This document shows, piece after piece, positions 26,001 through 33,534 of a stretch of DNA of 64,000 nucleotides (position 1 is its first letter; every line of letters begins with the position of its first letter). The translations under genes and the position numbers were made by a program. The notes beneath the pieces are model-generated. The model saw nothing but the letters and a program-made list of their open reading frames with translations, searched no databases and had not been told where the DNA came from. Origin of the DNA: RGIG8745 sp045576655 (GTDB lineage Bacteria > Bacteroidota > Bacteroidia > Bacteroidales > Bacteroidaceae); contig JAZNGW010000032.1 in the NCBI GenBank assembly GCA_045576655.1, positions 1 to 64,000 on the forward strand, in the 5' to 3' direction.

Positions 26001-26401
26001 AATTGAAGCATTCGGTTCAGAACGCCAGCTATGAGCAGAAAGACCCGTTGCTAATCTTCAAGTTTGAGTCAGTGAAACTCTTCGACAGTATGGTAGGCGA
26101 AATCAACGACGGAACAATCAGCGTTCTTATGCGTTGTCAGATTCCGGTTGCCGACCCTAATGAACTGAAGGAGGCGCCAGCTGAAATGCCAAAGCGTAGG
26201 GAACAGCGACTTGTTGAGTCAAAGCAAAGTCTTGACCTTGAAGCCAATAGGGAGCAACGTGCTGCCGGACAGGCGGATACACGTCCGCAAGCTCCTGTCC
26301 AGACAATTAAGAACGAAGGTCCTAAGATTGGACGCAACGACCCTTGTCCTTGTGGAAGTGGCAAGAAGTTCAAGAACTGCCACGGCAAGGGTATTGTCTA
26401 A
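23084..26401 (+). CDS. secA: Preprotein translocase ATPase SecA
   Basis: A 1105-residue SecA. Walker A MATGEGKT is at 192-199, followed by [31 protein letters not shown] (DEVD box), [11 protein letters not shown] and [12 protein letters not shown]. The C-terminus carries the zinc-binding motif [17 protein letters not shown], which contacts SecB or ribosomes in other bacteria. Compared with the about 900 residues of E. coli SecA there is extra length, including an acidic coiled-coil insertion near residues 55-115 ([19 protein letters not shown]), typical of Bacteroidetes. SecA drives export through SecYEG. GC-rich, frequent-codon use relative to neighbours suggests high expression. Confidence 0.98.
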   Translation: [1105 protein letters not shown]

Positions 26402-26472
26402 TTGCTGCGTTACGTCCGACAATCTTTGGAAAATATGCGGCAATAATCGAATGAAATACAGTTGTTAAACGT

Positions 26473-26515
26473 TCACCGTCTTTGGTCTATAATCCGAAGG
26501 CGGTGATTCTTTTTA
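26473..26515 (+). terminator. Rho-independent terminator of secA
   Basis: Arms TCACCGTCTTTGG (26473-26485) and CCGAAGGCGGTGA (26494-26506) pair over 13 bases with two G-U pairs and an eight-base loop. The run TTCTTTTTAT follows. It lies 72 bases after the secA stop. Confidence 0.75.
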
Positions 26516-26521
26516 TCTGCA

Positions 26522-26700
26522 GTTGTGGAGGTCTGTCATGAGCGCGGTGATGTTGTATCTCGAAGGTGGTGATGTTGTATCTCGAAGGCGGTGGTGTTGT
26601 ATCACGACTGCGGTGGTGCTGTATCTCGAGGGCGGTCGTGTTGCATTGCGACCGCGGTGGAGTTCCAATTTGAGGGCGATGGAGTTCTGTATTTCACAGG
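26522..26700 (+). repeat. 22-bp tandem repeat array, locus B (7 units plus 1 degenerate)
   Basis: Units start at 26544, 26566, 26588, 26610, 26632, 26654 and 26676, exactly 22 bases apart, with a degenerate copy before them. The pattern is GCGGTGGTG, then TTGTATC, then a CGA core with two variable bases (AG, CT, GG, CC). Unit 2 begins GTGG and unit 7 is decayed. With the two terminators, the array fills most of the 401-base gap between secA and the convergent rubrerythrin gene. I see no gene there. The array is in the same orientation as the loci at 40.6 and 53.1 kb. Confidence 0.9.
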
Positions 26701-26716
26701 GATGGTGATAAAGAAT

Positions 26717-26747
26717 AAGGGCTGTGCCTGAGATGGGCACAACCCTT
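26717..26747. terminator. Hairpin terminator between secA and rubrerythrin
   Basis: Arms AAGGGCTGTGCC (26717-26728) and GGGCACAACCCTT (26735-26747) form a strong stem with a six-base loop. On the minus strand the following bases are T-rich (TTATTCTTTAT), serving rubrerythrin, which ends 55 bases away. On the plus strand GTCGTTGTTTTCTTCTT follows, so it may act in both directions. Confidence 0.6.
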
Positions 26748-26802
26748 GTCGTTGTTTTCTTCTTCAAGAGTGAGAGGATATACTTACTCTCCCCTCTGTA
26801 TG

Positions 26803-27381
26803 TTAGAAGTTTGTTTTCTGAACTTCAAAGTATGCTTGTGGATGCAAGCATGCTGGGCATGCGTTTGGTGCTTCTTCTGCTTCGATTACGAAACCGCAGT
26901 TTCTGCACTGCCAGAATACTTTGCCGTCTTTCTTGAACACAGTGTATTCTTCTACATTCTTGAGCAGTGCGAGGTAGCGCTCTTCGTGTGCCTTCTCTGC
27001 GATAGAAATGTTGCGGTACATTGCTGCGATTGCAGGGAATCCTTCTTCGTCGGCGATGTCGGCAAACTTAGGGTAGTCCATTGCCCATTCTTCATGTTCG
27101 CCTGCGGCTGCTGCCTTTAGGTTTTCAAGGGTAGTGCCGATGACGCCTGCGGGATATGTTGCGTTGATTACAAGCATTCCGCCTTCGAGGTATTTGAACA
27201 TGCGCTTTGCGTGCTCTTTTTCCTGTTCAGCAGTTTCGAGGAAGATTGCCGCAATCTGTTCGTAACCTTCTTTTTTGGCTGCACTGGCGAAGAATGTGTA
27301 TCTCATGCGTGCCTGTGATTCACCAGCAAATGTCATCAACAAGTGCTTCTCTGTCTGTGTTCCTTTAATGCTTTTTGACAT
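26803..27381 (-). CDS. rbr: Rubrerythrin
   Basis: The start at 27381 (MSKSIKGTQTEKHLL, 192 residues) is preferred over the longer frame because the promoter at 27424-27455 would otherwise overlap the coding start. The ferritin-like diiron domain has the Glu/His set (FAGESQARMRYTFFA, AEQEKEHAKRMFKYLEGG, AEKAHEERYLALL). The C-terminal rubredoxin-like domain has CRNCG and CPACLHP (four Fe-binding Cys). It reduces hydrogen peroxide in anaerobes using electrons from NADH via reductases. It stands alone with its own promoter and terminator. Confidence 0.97.
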   Translation of the reverse strand: MSKSIKGTQTEKHLLMTFAGESQARMRYTFFASAAKKEGYEQIAAIFLETAEQEKEHAKRMFKYLEGGMLVINATYPAGVIGTTLENLKAAAAGEHEEWAMDYPKFADIADEEGFPAIAAMYRNISIAEKAHEERYLALLKNVEEYTVFKKDGKVFWQCRNCGFVIEAEEAPNACPACLHPQAYFEVQKTNF

Positions 27382-27423
27382 AATCGTTGTATTTTTAGAA
27401 TTTATAATTGTTGTTTTCTGATG

Positions 27424-27455
27424 CAAAGATATAGACTTACGTTTTATTGTGCAAA
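27424..27455 (-). promoter_or_regulatory. Promoter of rubrerythrin
   Basis: On the minus strand TTTG (27452-27455), 20 bases of spacer, then TATCTTTG (27424-27431) form a full match to TTTG-N20-TAnnTTTG. Transcription would begin near 27417, giving a leader of about 35 bases before the start codon at 27381. It is the best promoter match in the window. Confidence 0.75.
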
Positions 27456-27500
27456 CAGATTTTGTCTATAATGATATTAACAAAATTAATATGTGCTTGT

Positions 27501-28649
27501 TTAGGAACAGTACGTTTTAGGCAAAGGGCGACAGTTGTAGCACGATGCCATGATTTCTCCATATGCTCCAGCGCTACGTATGGCTAAGAGGTCGCCACGT
27601 AAAGTTTGCGGCAGGTTGATGTCTTTGTCGAAGACGTCACTCGATTCGCATATCGGCCCTACGACATCATACGTTTCTTCACTCTCTGACTTTGATGTGA
27701 GGTTCTCTATCTTATGGTGTGCCTGATAGAGGGCGGGACGGATGAGTTCTGTCATTCCGGCGTCGACTATTGCGAATTGTTTAGCCGTAGTTTTCTTGAC
27801 GTAGAGTACTTTAGTGATTAGGCTTCCGCACTGTCCTGTGATAGAGCGCCCGAGTTCGAAGTGGAGTGATTGTCCCGGACGCAGTTTCAAGTGTTCCTTG
27901 TATGTGCCAAAGTAGCTCTTGAAGTCTGGTATGGGATTCTTGTCGGGGTCAGAGTAGTCAATGCCAAGGCCACCTCCTACGTTGATTATTTCGGATGTAA
28001 TTCCTTCGGCCTCAAGCTGGTCCTGAAGTTCGTTGATTCTGACGCATAATGCCTGAAAGTCGTCCATCTCCGTGATTTGGCTTCCTATGTGGAAGTGTAG
28101 TCCCATGTAGTGAATGTTTGTCATTGACTGGCTCAGCCTGATGACCTTTAGCATGTCTTCCATTGCAATTCCGAACTTGTTCTCGGCCAGTCCTGTTGTG
28201 ATGTTGGCGTGTGTGTGCGCTCCTACGTTAGGGTTAATTCGGAAGCATACGTTTGCGACCTTGTTCTCTTGTCCAGCAATCTCGTTGATTACTTCAAGTT
28301 CGGGAATGCTTTCCACATTGAAGCAGAAGATGTCATTGCGCAGTCCCAACTGTATTTCCCAGTCGCTTTTGCCCACTCCGGCATAGACAATTTTGTCGGA
28401 AGGGAATCTGGCTTTCAGTGACGCCTCTATTTCACCGCCGCTCACACAGTCTACCCCGATGCCTGCATTCTTAATGATATTCAGTATTTGCGGATTTGCG
28501 TTAGCCTTCACGGCGTAGTGTATGTGGTAGTTCTCCTTGTCGCTGGTCTCTTTCAGGACTGCGTCAAGAGTTGCCTGAAGCAGTTCCGTGTCGTAGTAAT
28601 AGAATGGGGTGGGTTTGTTGCCCAACTGTTCTATTAATCTTTCTTTCAT
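27501..28649 (-). CDS. lysA: Diaminopimelate decarboxylase
   Basis: A 382-residue fold-type III PLP enzyme. The PLP lysine is Lys48 in HYAVKANANP. GVDCVSGGEIEASLKA, HFHIGSQITEMD, GGGLGIDY, ELGRSITGQCG and the C-terminal CESSDVFDKD with SAGAYGEIMASCYN are the expected motifs. It converts meso-diaminopimelate to lysine, the last step of lysine synthesis. It lies 27 bases after the aspartokinase gene, which opens the same pathway, so the pair is an operon. The length is normal. Confidence 0.96.
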   Translation of the reverse strand: MKERLIEQLGNKPTPFYYYDTELLQATLDAVLKETSDKENYHIHYAVKANANPQILNIIKNAGIGVDCVSGGEIEASLKARFPSDKIVYAGVGKSDWEIQLGLRNDIFCFNVESIPELEVINEIAGQENKVANVCFRINPNVGAHTHANITTGLAENKFGIAMEDMLKVIRLSQSMTNIHYMGLHFHIGSQITEMDDFQALCVRINELQDQLEAEGITSEIINVGGGLGIDYSDPDKNPIPDFKSYFGTYKEHLKLRPGQSLHFELGRSITGQCGSLITKVLYVKKTTAKQFAIVDAGMTELIRPALYQAHHKIENLTSKSESEETYDVVGPICESSDVFDKDINLPQTLRGDLLAIRSAGAYGEIMASCYNCRPLPKTYCS

Positions 28650-28676
28650 TGTATTTGCCTGATTTATATGTCACAC

Positions 28677-29990
28677 TTATCCGAATAGTTGCTTGCTGAG
28701 CGACTGGAGTGCGCGCTTCTTGTCTTCGGAAGATATGAGGAATGAAATGTTGTTGTTGCTTCCTCCATATGAAATCATTCTTACGGGTATGTCTTTCATT
28801 GCATCTGTGGCAATTGTTTCAAATCCGACGTTGCGCCAGTTGAGGTCGCCTACCACGCAAACGATGCACATATCTTCGTCAACCTTGACAGTACCGAACT
28901 TCTTGAGTTCGTTGAGTATTTGTGTGAGATTTGTCTTGTCGTCAATTGATACGGACACACCTACCTCTGACGTGCATATCATGTCGATACTAGTCTTGTA
29001 GGTCTCGAATATTTCAAACACCTTGCGCAAGAAACCGTATGCAAGGAGCATTCGGCTAGAAGTGATGTTTATGGCAATGATATTATCCTTTGCCGCTACA
29101 GCCTTGATTTTGTTCTTTTCAGTCTTGTTGCTGATTACTGTGCCTGGAGCGGTTGGGTCAAGCGTGTTGAGCAACTTCACAGGTATGCCCGCGAACTTTG
29201 CAGGCTGGATGCATGTAGGGTGCAGGATTTTAGCTCCGAAATAAGCCAATTCGGCAGCTTCCTCAAAATGCAAGTGGCTTACAGGCGATGTGTTTTCAAC
29301 GAATCGTGGGTCATTGTTGTGCATGCCGTCTATGTCTGTCCAAATCTGTATTTCAGAAGCGCTGACTGCTGCTCCGACGAGCGAAGCTGTATAGTCGCTT
29401 CCGCCTCGTTGAAGATTGTCGACTTCGCCATAAGCGTTGCGGCAGATGAATCCCTGAGTGATGTAAATGTCCTTGTTAGGAGTGGCGTCGAGCTGAATCT
29501 TGATTTTTTCGCGTATGTACTCGAGGTCGGGTTCGCCGTTCTTGTCGGTGCGCATAAACTCCAGTGCAGGAATGAGCGCCGCGTTATATCCTTGTTCAAG
29601 GAGGTAGTTTGTCACCATGTTGGTGCTGAGGATTTCTCCCTGTCCAACTATAATCTTCTCCTCAAACATCGTGAAGATGCCTTTGGTGAATGAACGCAGA
29701 TAATCAAACTCCTTTTTGATGAATTCCAGTGTTTTCTGCTTGTATTCATCAGTAGAGTAGAGTTCTTCTACATGCTGGCGGTATTTTGCTTCGAGTATAT
29801 TAATGTTCTCATTCGCCCCTTCCGGATTCTTCTTGTATAAATAGTCGGATATTTCAACGAGCGAATTTGTTGTTCCTGACATTGCTGAAAGGACAACGAT
29901 TTTCTTGTCGTTGTCTGTGATGAGTTTTACAACTTCTTTCATTCTTTGAGGTGACCCCACTGAGGTACCTCCAAATTTCATTACTTTCAT
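28677..29990 (-). CDS. lysC: Aspartokinase (monofunctional)
   Basis: A 437-residue kinase: MKVMKFGGTSVGSPQRMKEVV (N-terminal kinase loop), FICRNAYGEVDNLQRGGSDYTASLVG (catalytic), and a tandem ACT regulatory region from about residue 300 (AVAAKDNIIAINITSS, VEIF, SVSIDDKTN). It makes aspartyl-phosphate for lysine, threonine and methionine. There is no homoserine dehydrogenase fusion. The ACT pair suggests feedback control by lysine or threonine, by family analogy. The neighbour lysA makes lysine regulation likely, though no leader or riboswitch was recognised in the short 24-base gap before it. Confidence 0.94.
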   Translation of the reverse strand: MKVMKFGGTSVGSPQRMKEVVKLITDNDKKIVVLSAMSGTTNSLVEISDYLYKKNPEGANENINILEAKYRQHVEELYSTDEYKQKTLEFIKKEFDYLRSFTKGIFTMFEEKIIVGQGEILSTNMVTNYLLEQGYNAALIPALEFMRTDKNGEPDLEYIREKIKIQLDATPNKDIYITQGFICRNAYGEVDNLQRGGSDYTASLVGAAVSASEIQIWTDIDGMHNNDPRFVENTSPVSHLHFEEAAELAYFGAKILHPTCIQPAKFAGIPVKLLNTLDPTAPGTVISNKTEKNKIKAVAAKDNIIAINITSSRMLLAYGFLRKVFEIFETYKTSIDMICTSEVGVSVSIDDKTNLTQILNELKKFGTVKVDEDMCIVCVVGDLNWRNVGFETIATDAMKDIPVRMISYGGSNNNISFLISSEDKKRALQSLSKQLFG

Positions 29991-30014
29991 ATTATTAAGA
30001 GTATTATTTGTTTA

Positions 30015-30689
30015 TCAATCTTGTGTGTTTTCTACCTCTGTCAATTGGTGGTCTTTGCACTGTAGCGTTCTGCCAGGGTAAAGGCGCAGAAGTTCCAGGT
30101 TGTGAGTTATAATCAGTACAGTAGTCCCGTTTTTGCAGATTTCCAATAGCTGTTCAGTGATTTGCTTCCCAGTCTCTTCATCGAGGTTTGCAGTAGGTTC
30201 ATCTGCAAGAATCAGTTTTGGGCTGTTGAGTATGGCACGTGCTATTGCAATGCGTTGCTGTTCGCCTCCCGATAGTTCATAAGGGAACTTGTACCCCTTG
30301 GTTTCCATTCCGACAAGTTTGAGCACTTCGTTTATTCGGTCGTCAATGAGGTTCTTTTCTCTCCATCCCGTTGCTTTTAATACAAAACGGAGATTGGCCT
30401 CGACGCATCTGTCGGTCAATAGTTGGAAGTCCTGAAATATGATGCCAATCTTTCTTCTCAACTCGGGAATGTGCTTCTGCTTTAATTTCAGCATGTCGTA
30501 GTCCATCACGATGGCTTCTCCGTTCTCTATGGGAAGTTCTCCATACAATGTCTTTATGAAAGAACTTTTTCCTGAACCGACTTTACCTGTTATATACACA
30601 AATTCACCTTCGCCAATCCTGATGTTTACGTTGCGCAACACCTGTTGTGACATTTGGTTGATATCTACGTCTTTATATTCAATTAACAC
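30015..30689 (-). CDS. ftsE: FtsE-type ABC transporter ATPase
   Basis: The frame opens at 30764 but then would overlap hisIE by 59 bases. A GTG at 30689 (LIEYKDVDINQMSQQVL follows, 224 residues) starts 17 bases after the hisIE stop and gives the normal length of the family, so it is preferred. It has Walker A GKVGSGKSSFIKTLYGE, Q-loop FQDFQLLTD, signature LSGGEQQRIAIARA and Walker B LILADEPTANLDEETG. FtsE with FtsX controls septal cell-wall hydrolysis. FtsX is not in the window. Its place between his and lysine genes is unusual outside Bacteroidales. Confidence 0.85.
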   Translation of the reverse strand: MLIEYKDVDINQMSQQVLRNVNIRIGEGEFVYITGKVGSGKSSFIKTLYGELPIENGEAIVMDYDMLKLKQKHIPELRRKIGIIFQDFQLLTDRCVEANLRFVLKATGWREKNLIDDRINEVLKLVGMETKGYKFPYELSGGEQQRIAIARAILNSPKLILADEPTANLDEETGKQITEQLLEICKNGTTVLIITHNLELLRLYPGRTLQCKDHQLTEVENTQD

Positions 30690-30705
30690 GGCTGTTTGGT
30701 TGTTT

Positions 30706-31317
30706 TTAGTGTTTCTGCCAATTTGGGTCGTGGCGTTTTTGTAGTTCTGTAGCGAGGTCTTCAATTTTGAGTCCTTTAGAAGTGAGTAGCACCATAAGGT
30801 GGTATATCATATCCGATGCTTCATATATGAGTCGCTCATTGTTGCATGCCATGGCTTCGATGACGCTCTCTATGGCTTCTTCGCCCACTTTCTGCGCCAT
30901 TCTGTTTACTCCTGATTGAAAAAGGCTTGTGGTGTATGACCCTTCGGGCATTTCTTCGTGGCGCTTTTCGATAAACCTTTGCAGCTCGCTCAGGAATGCG
31001 ATAGGGTTCTCATTGGTCTCTCCCCAACAGGTGTCAGTGCCTGTGTGGCAGACTGGACCTTGCGGGTTTACCTTTATGAGTAATGTGTCGTTGTCGCAGT
31101 CGTTCTTAATCGAAACCATATTTAAATAGTTACCGCTTGTCTCGCCTTTTGTCCACAGGGCGTTCTTGGTTCTGCTCCAGAACGTGACTTTCCCTGTTTC
31201 TAGCGTTTTTTTGTACGCCTCCTCATTCATGAACCCCAGCATCAGTACTTTGTGGGTCTTGTCATCTTGTATGATGGCAGGGATTAATCCTCCCATCTTG
31301 TTGAAATCCAATGTCAT
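30706..31317 (-). CDS. hisIE: Bifunctional phosphoribosyl-AMP cyclohydrolase / phosphoribosyl-ATP pyrophosphohydrolase
   Basis: A 203-residue fusion. HisI part (1-about 110): VLMLGFMNEEAYKKTLETG, FWSRTKNALWTKGETSGN, DCDNDTLLIKVNPQGPVCHTGTDTCW with the Cys/Asp metal ligands. HisE part (about 118-203): FIEKRHEEMPEGSYTTSLF and KVGEEAIESVIEA with the NTP-pyrophosphohydrolase helices. It does steps 2 and 3 of histidine synthesis. It is the last gene of the hisH-hisA-hisF-hisIE cluster, 21 bases after hisF. Confidence 0.96.
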   Translation of the reverse strand: MTLDFNKMGGLIPAIIQDDKTHKVLMLGFMNEEAYKKTLETGKVTFWSRTKNALWTKGETSGNYLNMVSIKNDCDNDTLLIKVNPQGPVCHTGTDTCWGETNENPIAFLSELQRFIEKRHEEMPEGSYTTSLFQSGVNRMAQKVGEEAIESVIEAMACNNERLIYEASDMIYHLMVLLTSKGLKIEDLATELQKRHDPNWQKH

Positions 31318-31338
31318 ATTGTATCGTTTGTTGTGATT

Positions 31339-32094
31339 TTACATTCTAATGCTTATGCCTTCTTCTTTCAGGTATTTTTTGAGTGAAGGAATTGATATTT
31401 CTCCGAAGTGGAACACGCTTGCTGCCAGTGCGGCATCGCTATGTCCGTCGATGAATGTGTCACGGAAATGCTCCATGTTGCCAGCTCCGCCCGATGCGAT
31501 GACAGGTATGCTTAGTGTGTGGGCCAACTGTCGTAGAGCCTCATTGGCGTAGCCGTTTTTCACACCGTCGTGGTTCATACTTGTGAAGAGAATTTCTCCT
31601 GCTCCGCGTTCGTTTGCCTCCTTTGCCCAGTCAAATAGGTTGCGCTCGGTCTCTATTCTGCCTCCGTTTAGGTAGCAGTTCCACCCTTTATTGGTTTGTT
31701 TGGCGTCGATGGCAACTACACATACTTGTGAACCGAAATGGCGTGCTATCTCATCGATAAACTCAGGTCTTCTCAATGCAGCTGAGTTGATACTCACTTT
31801 GTCAGCCCCTGCGTTGAGTAGTCTGTCCACATCGGCAAGTTCGTTAATGCCACCGCCCACGGTGAATGGTATGTTTATTTCTTGTGCTATGCGTGTTACA
31901 AGTTGCGTGAACGTCTTTCTGCCTTCATGGCTTGCTGTGATGTCAAGATACACAAGTTCGTCCGCTCCTTGTTCGCTATATGCTTTTCCCATTTCGACGG
32001 GATCGCCTGCTTGCCTGAGATTTACGAAGTTCGTACCTTTTACTGTTTGTCCGTCTTTAATGTCAAGGCAAGGTATTATGCGTTTTGCTAACAT
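31339..32094 (-). CDS. hisF: Imidazole glycerol phosphate synthase cyclase subunit
   Basis: A 251-residue (beta/alpha)8 barrel. Catalytic Asp11 is in PCLDIKDG and the second Asp in VVAIDAKQ. GGGINELADVDRLLNAGADKVSIN and FTSMNHDGVKNGY are family motifs. With HisH it forms imidazole glycerol phosphate and AICAR. It overlaps hisA by seven bases, so they are translationally coupled. Confidence 0.97.
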   Translation of the reverse strand: MLAKRIIPCLDIKDGQTVKGTNFVNLRQAGDPVEMGKAYSEQGADELVYLDITASHEGRKTFTQLVTRIAQEINIPFTVGGGINELADVDRLLNAGADKVSINSAALRRPEFIDEIARHFGSQVCVVAIDAKQTNKGWNCYLNGGRIETERNLFDWAKEANERGAGEILFTSMNHDGVKNGYANEALRQLAHTLSIPVIASGGAGNMEHFRDTFIDGHSDAALAASVFHFGEISIPSLKKYLKEEGISIRM

Positions 32095-32810
32095 AAAAAT
32101 CTTTCCAAGTCTTTTAGGTTGATACGTCCTTCATATATTGCTTTTCCAAACACTACGGCTGGTATGCCATTGCTGTTCAGGCATTCTATGTCTTGCATGC
32201 TGCTCACTCCTCCGCTCGCAATGAGATGGAGTGAAGGGTGCTTCTCCATGATTTCAGAGTAAAGTTCTGTTGCTGGTCCTTGCAGCATACCGTCACGGCT
32301 GATGTCGGTGCAGAGCACTTTGCTTATTCCTCTGTGCGAATAGTAGTCGATGAAGTCCATTAGTTTCTGTTCTCCTTCTTCCTTCCACCCGTTTATGCTG
32401 ATTAGCCCATTCTTTACATCCGCTCCCAGAATGATTCGCTCGCCTCCGTATGTTTCAATCCATGTGCTGAACAATTCGGGGGTTCTCACTGCAATGCTCC
32501 CTACGGTTACCATTTGTGCTCCGGCATTGAATGCTTTTCTGACGTCGTCATCAGATTTTATGCCGCCGCCGAAGTCAATGGTCAAGTTGGTGTGAGTGGC
32601 AATGCGCTCGATGACTTTCTCGTTCACGATGTGGCTGGAGCATGCTCCGTCCAGGTCGACTGTGTGCAGGCGTTTCACCCCTGCGTCTTCAAACATTTTA
32701 GCCACTTCGAGCGGGTCTTCGTTGTATACTTTCTTTTGGTTGTAGTCCCCCTGGGTCAAGCGTACACATTTCCCGTCGATGATATCTATTGCTGGTATTA
32801 TCTCAATCAT
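32088..32810 (-). CDS. hisA: ProFAR isomerase
   Basis: A 240-residue (beta/alpha)8 barrel: IIPAIDIIDGKCVRLTQGDY at the N-terminus (Asp8), GGGIKSDDDVRKAFNAGAQMVTVGS, and CTDISRDGMLQGPATELY with the second catalytic Asp. It converts ProFAR to PRFAR. Overlap with hisF and 24-base spacing from hisH mark a single operon. Confidence 0.96.
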   Translation of the reverse strand: MIEIIPAIDIIDGKCVRLTQGDYNQKKVYNEDPLEVAKMFEDAGVKRLHTVDLDGACSSHIVNEKVIERIATHTNLTIDFGGGIKSDDDVRKAFNAGAQMVTVGSIAVRTPELFSTWIETYGGERIILGADVKNGLISINGWKEEGEQKLMDFIDYYSHRGISKVLCTDISRDGMLQGPATELYSEIMEKHPSLHLIASGGVSSMQDIECLNSNGIPAVVFGKAIYEGRINLKDLERFLC

Positions 32811-32834
32811 CTTCTTCTTTTTTTCAACAAAAGT

Positions 32835-33434
32835 TTAGTAGGAACATCTCTCAATGAAGTTTCTCAGAATCATTTCTCCTACCTTGCCACTTTTCTCTGG
32901 ATGGAACTGTGTGGCGTAGTAGTTGTCCTTGTGTAATGCGCTGCTGTATGGCTGTATGTAGTCTGTCATTGCTGCTGTGTGGGGGTTGAGCGGCACGTGG
33001 TAACTATGTATGAAATATGCGTATTCGCCATCTCTGATACCGTCAAACATTTCGCTTTTCAGATTGCTTATTGTATTCCATCCCATCTGCGGGATTTTGA
33101 ATATGTTTTCGTTTGCGCAGAATCTTTTTACCTCGGTGTCGAATATATCCAAACAGTCTACATTGCCTTCTTCGCTATGTCGGCACATAAGTTGCATGCC
33201 TATACAGATGCCAAGTACAGGTTGTTTCAAGTCCTTAATGAGCAGATCCAGTTTATGCTCCTTCAGATATGCCATCGTGCTTGCAGCCTCACCCTGTCCT
33301 GGGAATATCACTTTGTCGGCCTTTCGGATGGTTTCAGCATCGGAGGTAATAATAGGTTCTATGCCTAATCTTCTCACTGCATTGTCAACAGAGCGGATAT
33401 TTCCTGCATTATATTTTATTATTGCTACGTTCAT
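32835..33434 (-). CDS. hisH: Imidazole glycerol phosphate synthase glutaminase subunit
   Basis: A 199-residue class I glutamine amidotransferase. The triad is Cys77 (LGICIGMQL), His178 and Glu180 (TQFHPEKSG). The N-terminus MNVAIIKYNAGNIRSV and the oxyanion PGQGEA motif fit. It supplies ammonia to HisF. It is the first gene of the hisH-A-F-IE cluster. The 100 bases before it (33435-33534) separate it from cysK and hold no clear promoter. Confidence 0.96.
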   Translation of the reverse strand: MNVAIIKYNAGNIRSVDNAVRRLGIEPIITSDAETIRKADKVIFPGQGEAASTMAYLKEHKLDLLIKDLKQPVLGICIGMQLMCRHSEEGNVDCLDIFDTEVKRFCANENIFKIPQMGWNTISNLKSEMFDGIRDGEYAYFIHSYHVPLNPHTAAMTDYIQPYSSALHKDNYYATQFHPEKSGKVGEMILRNFIERCSY

Positions 33435-33534
33435 TCTGCAAATTTATAACATTTTGTCGTATTTCTTCTCGTTTTACTTGCGATTGTGTAAGATTTTGTG
33501 CCTAATTCTGTTTGTTTTGTTACTATGCGGGATT

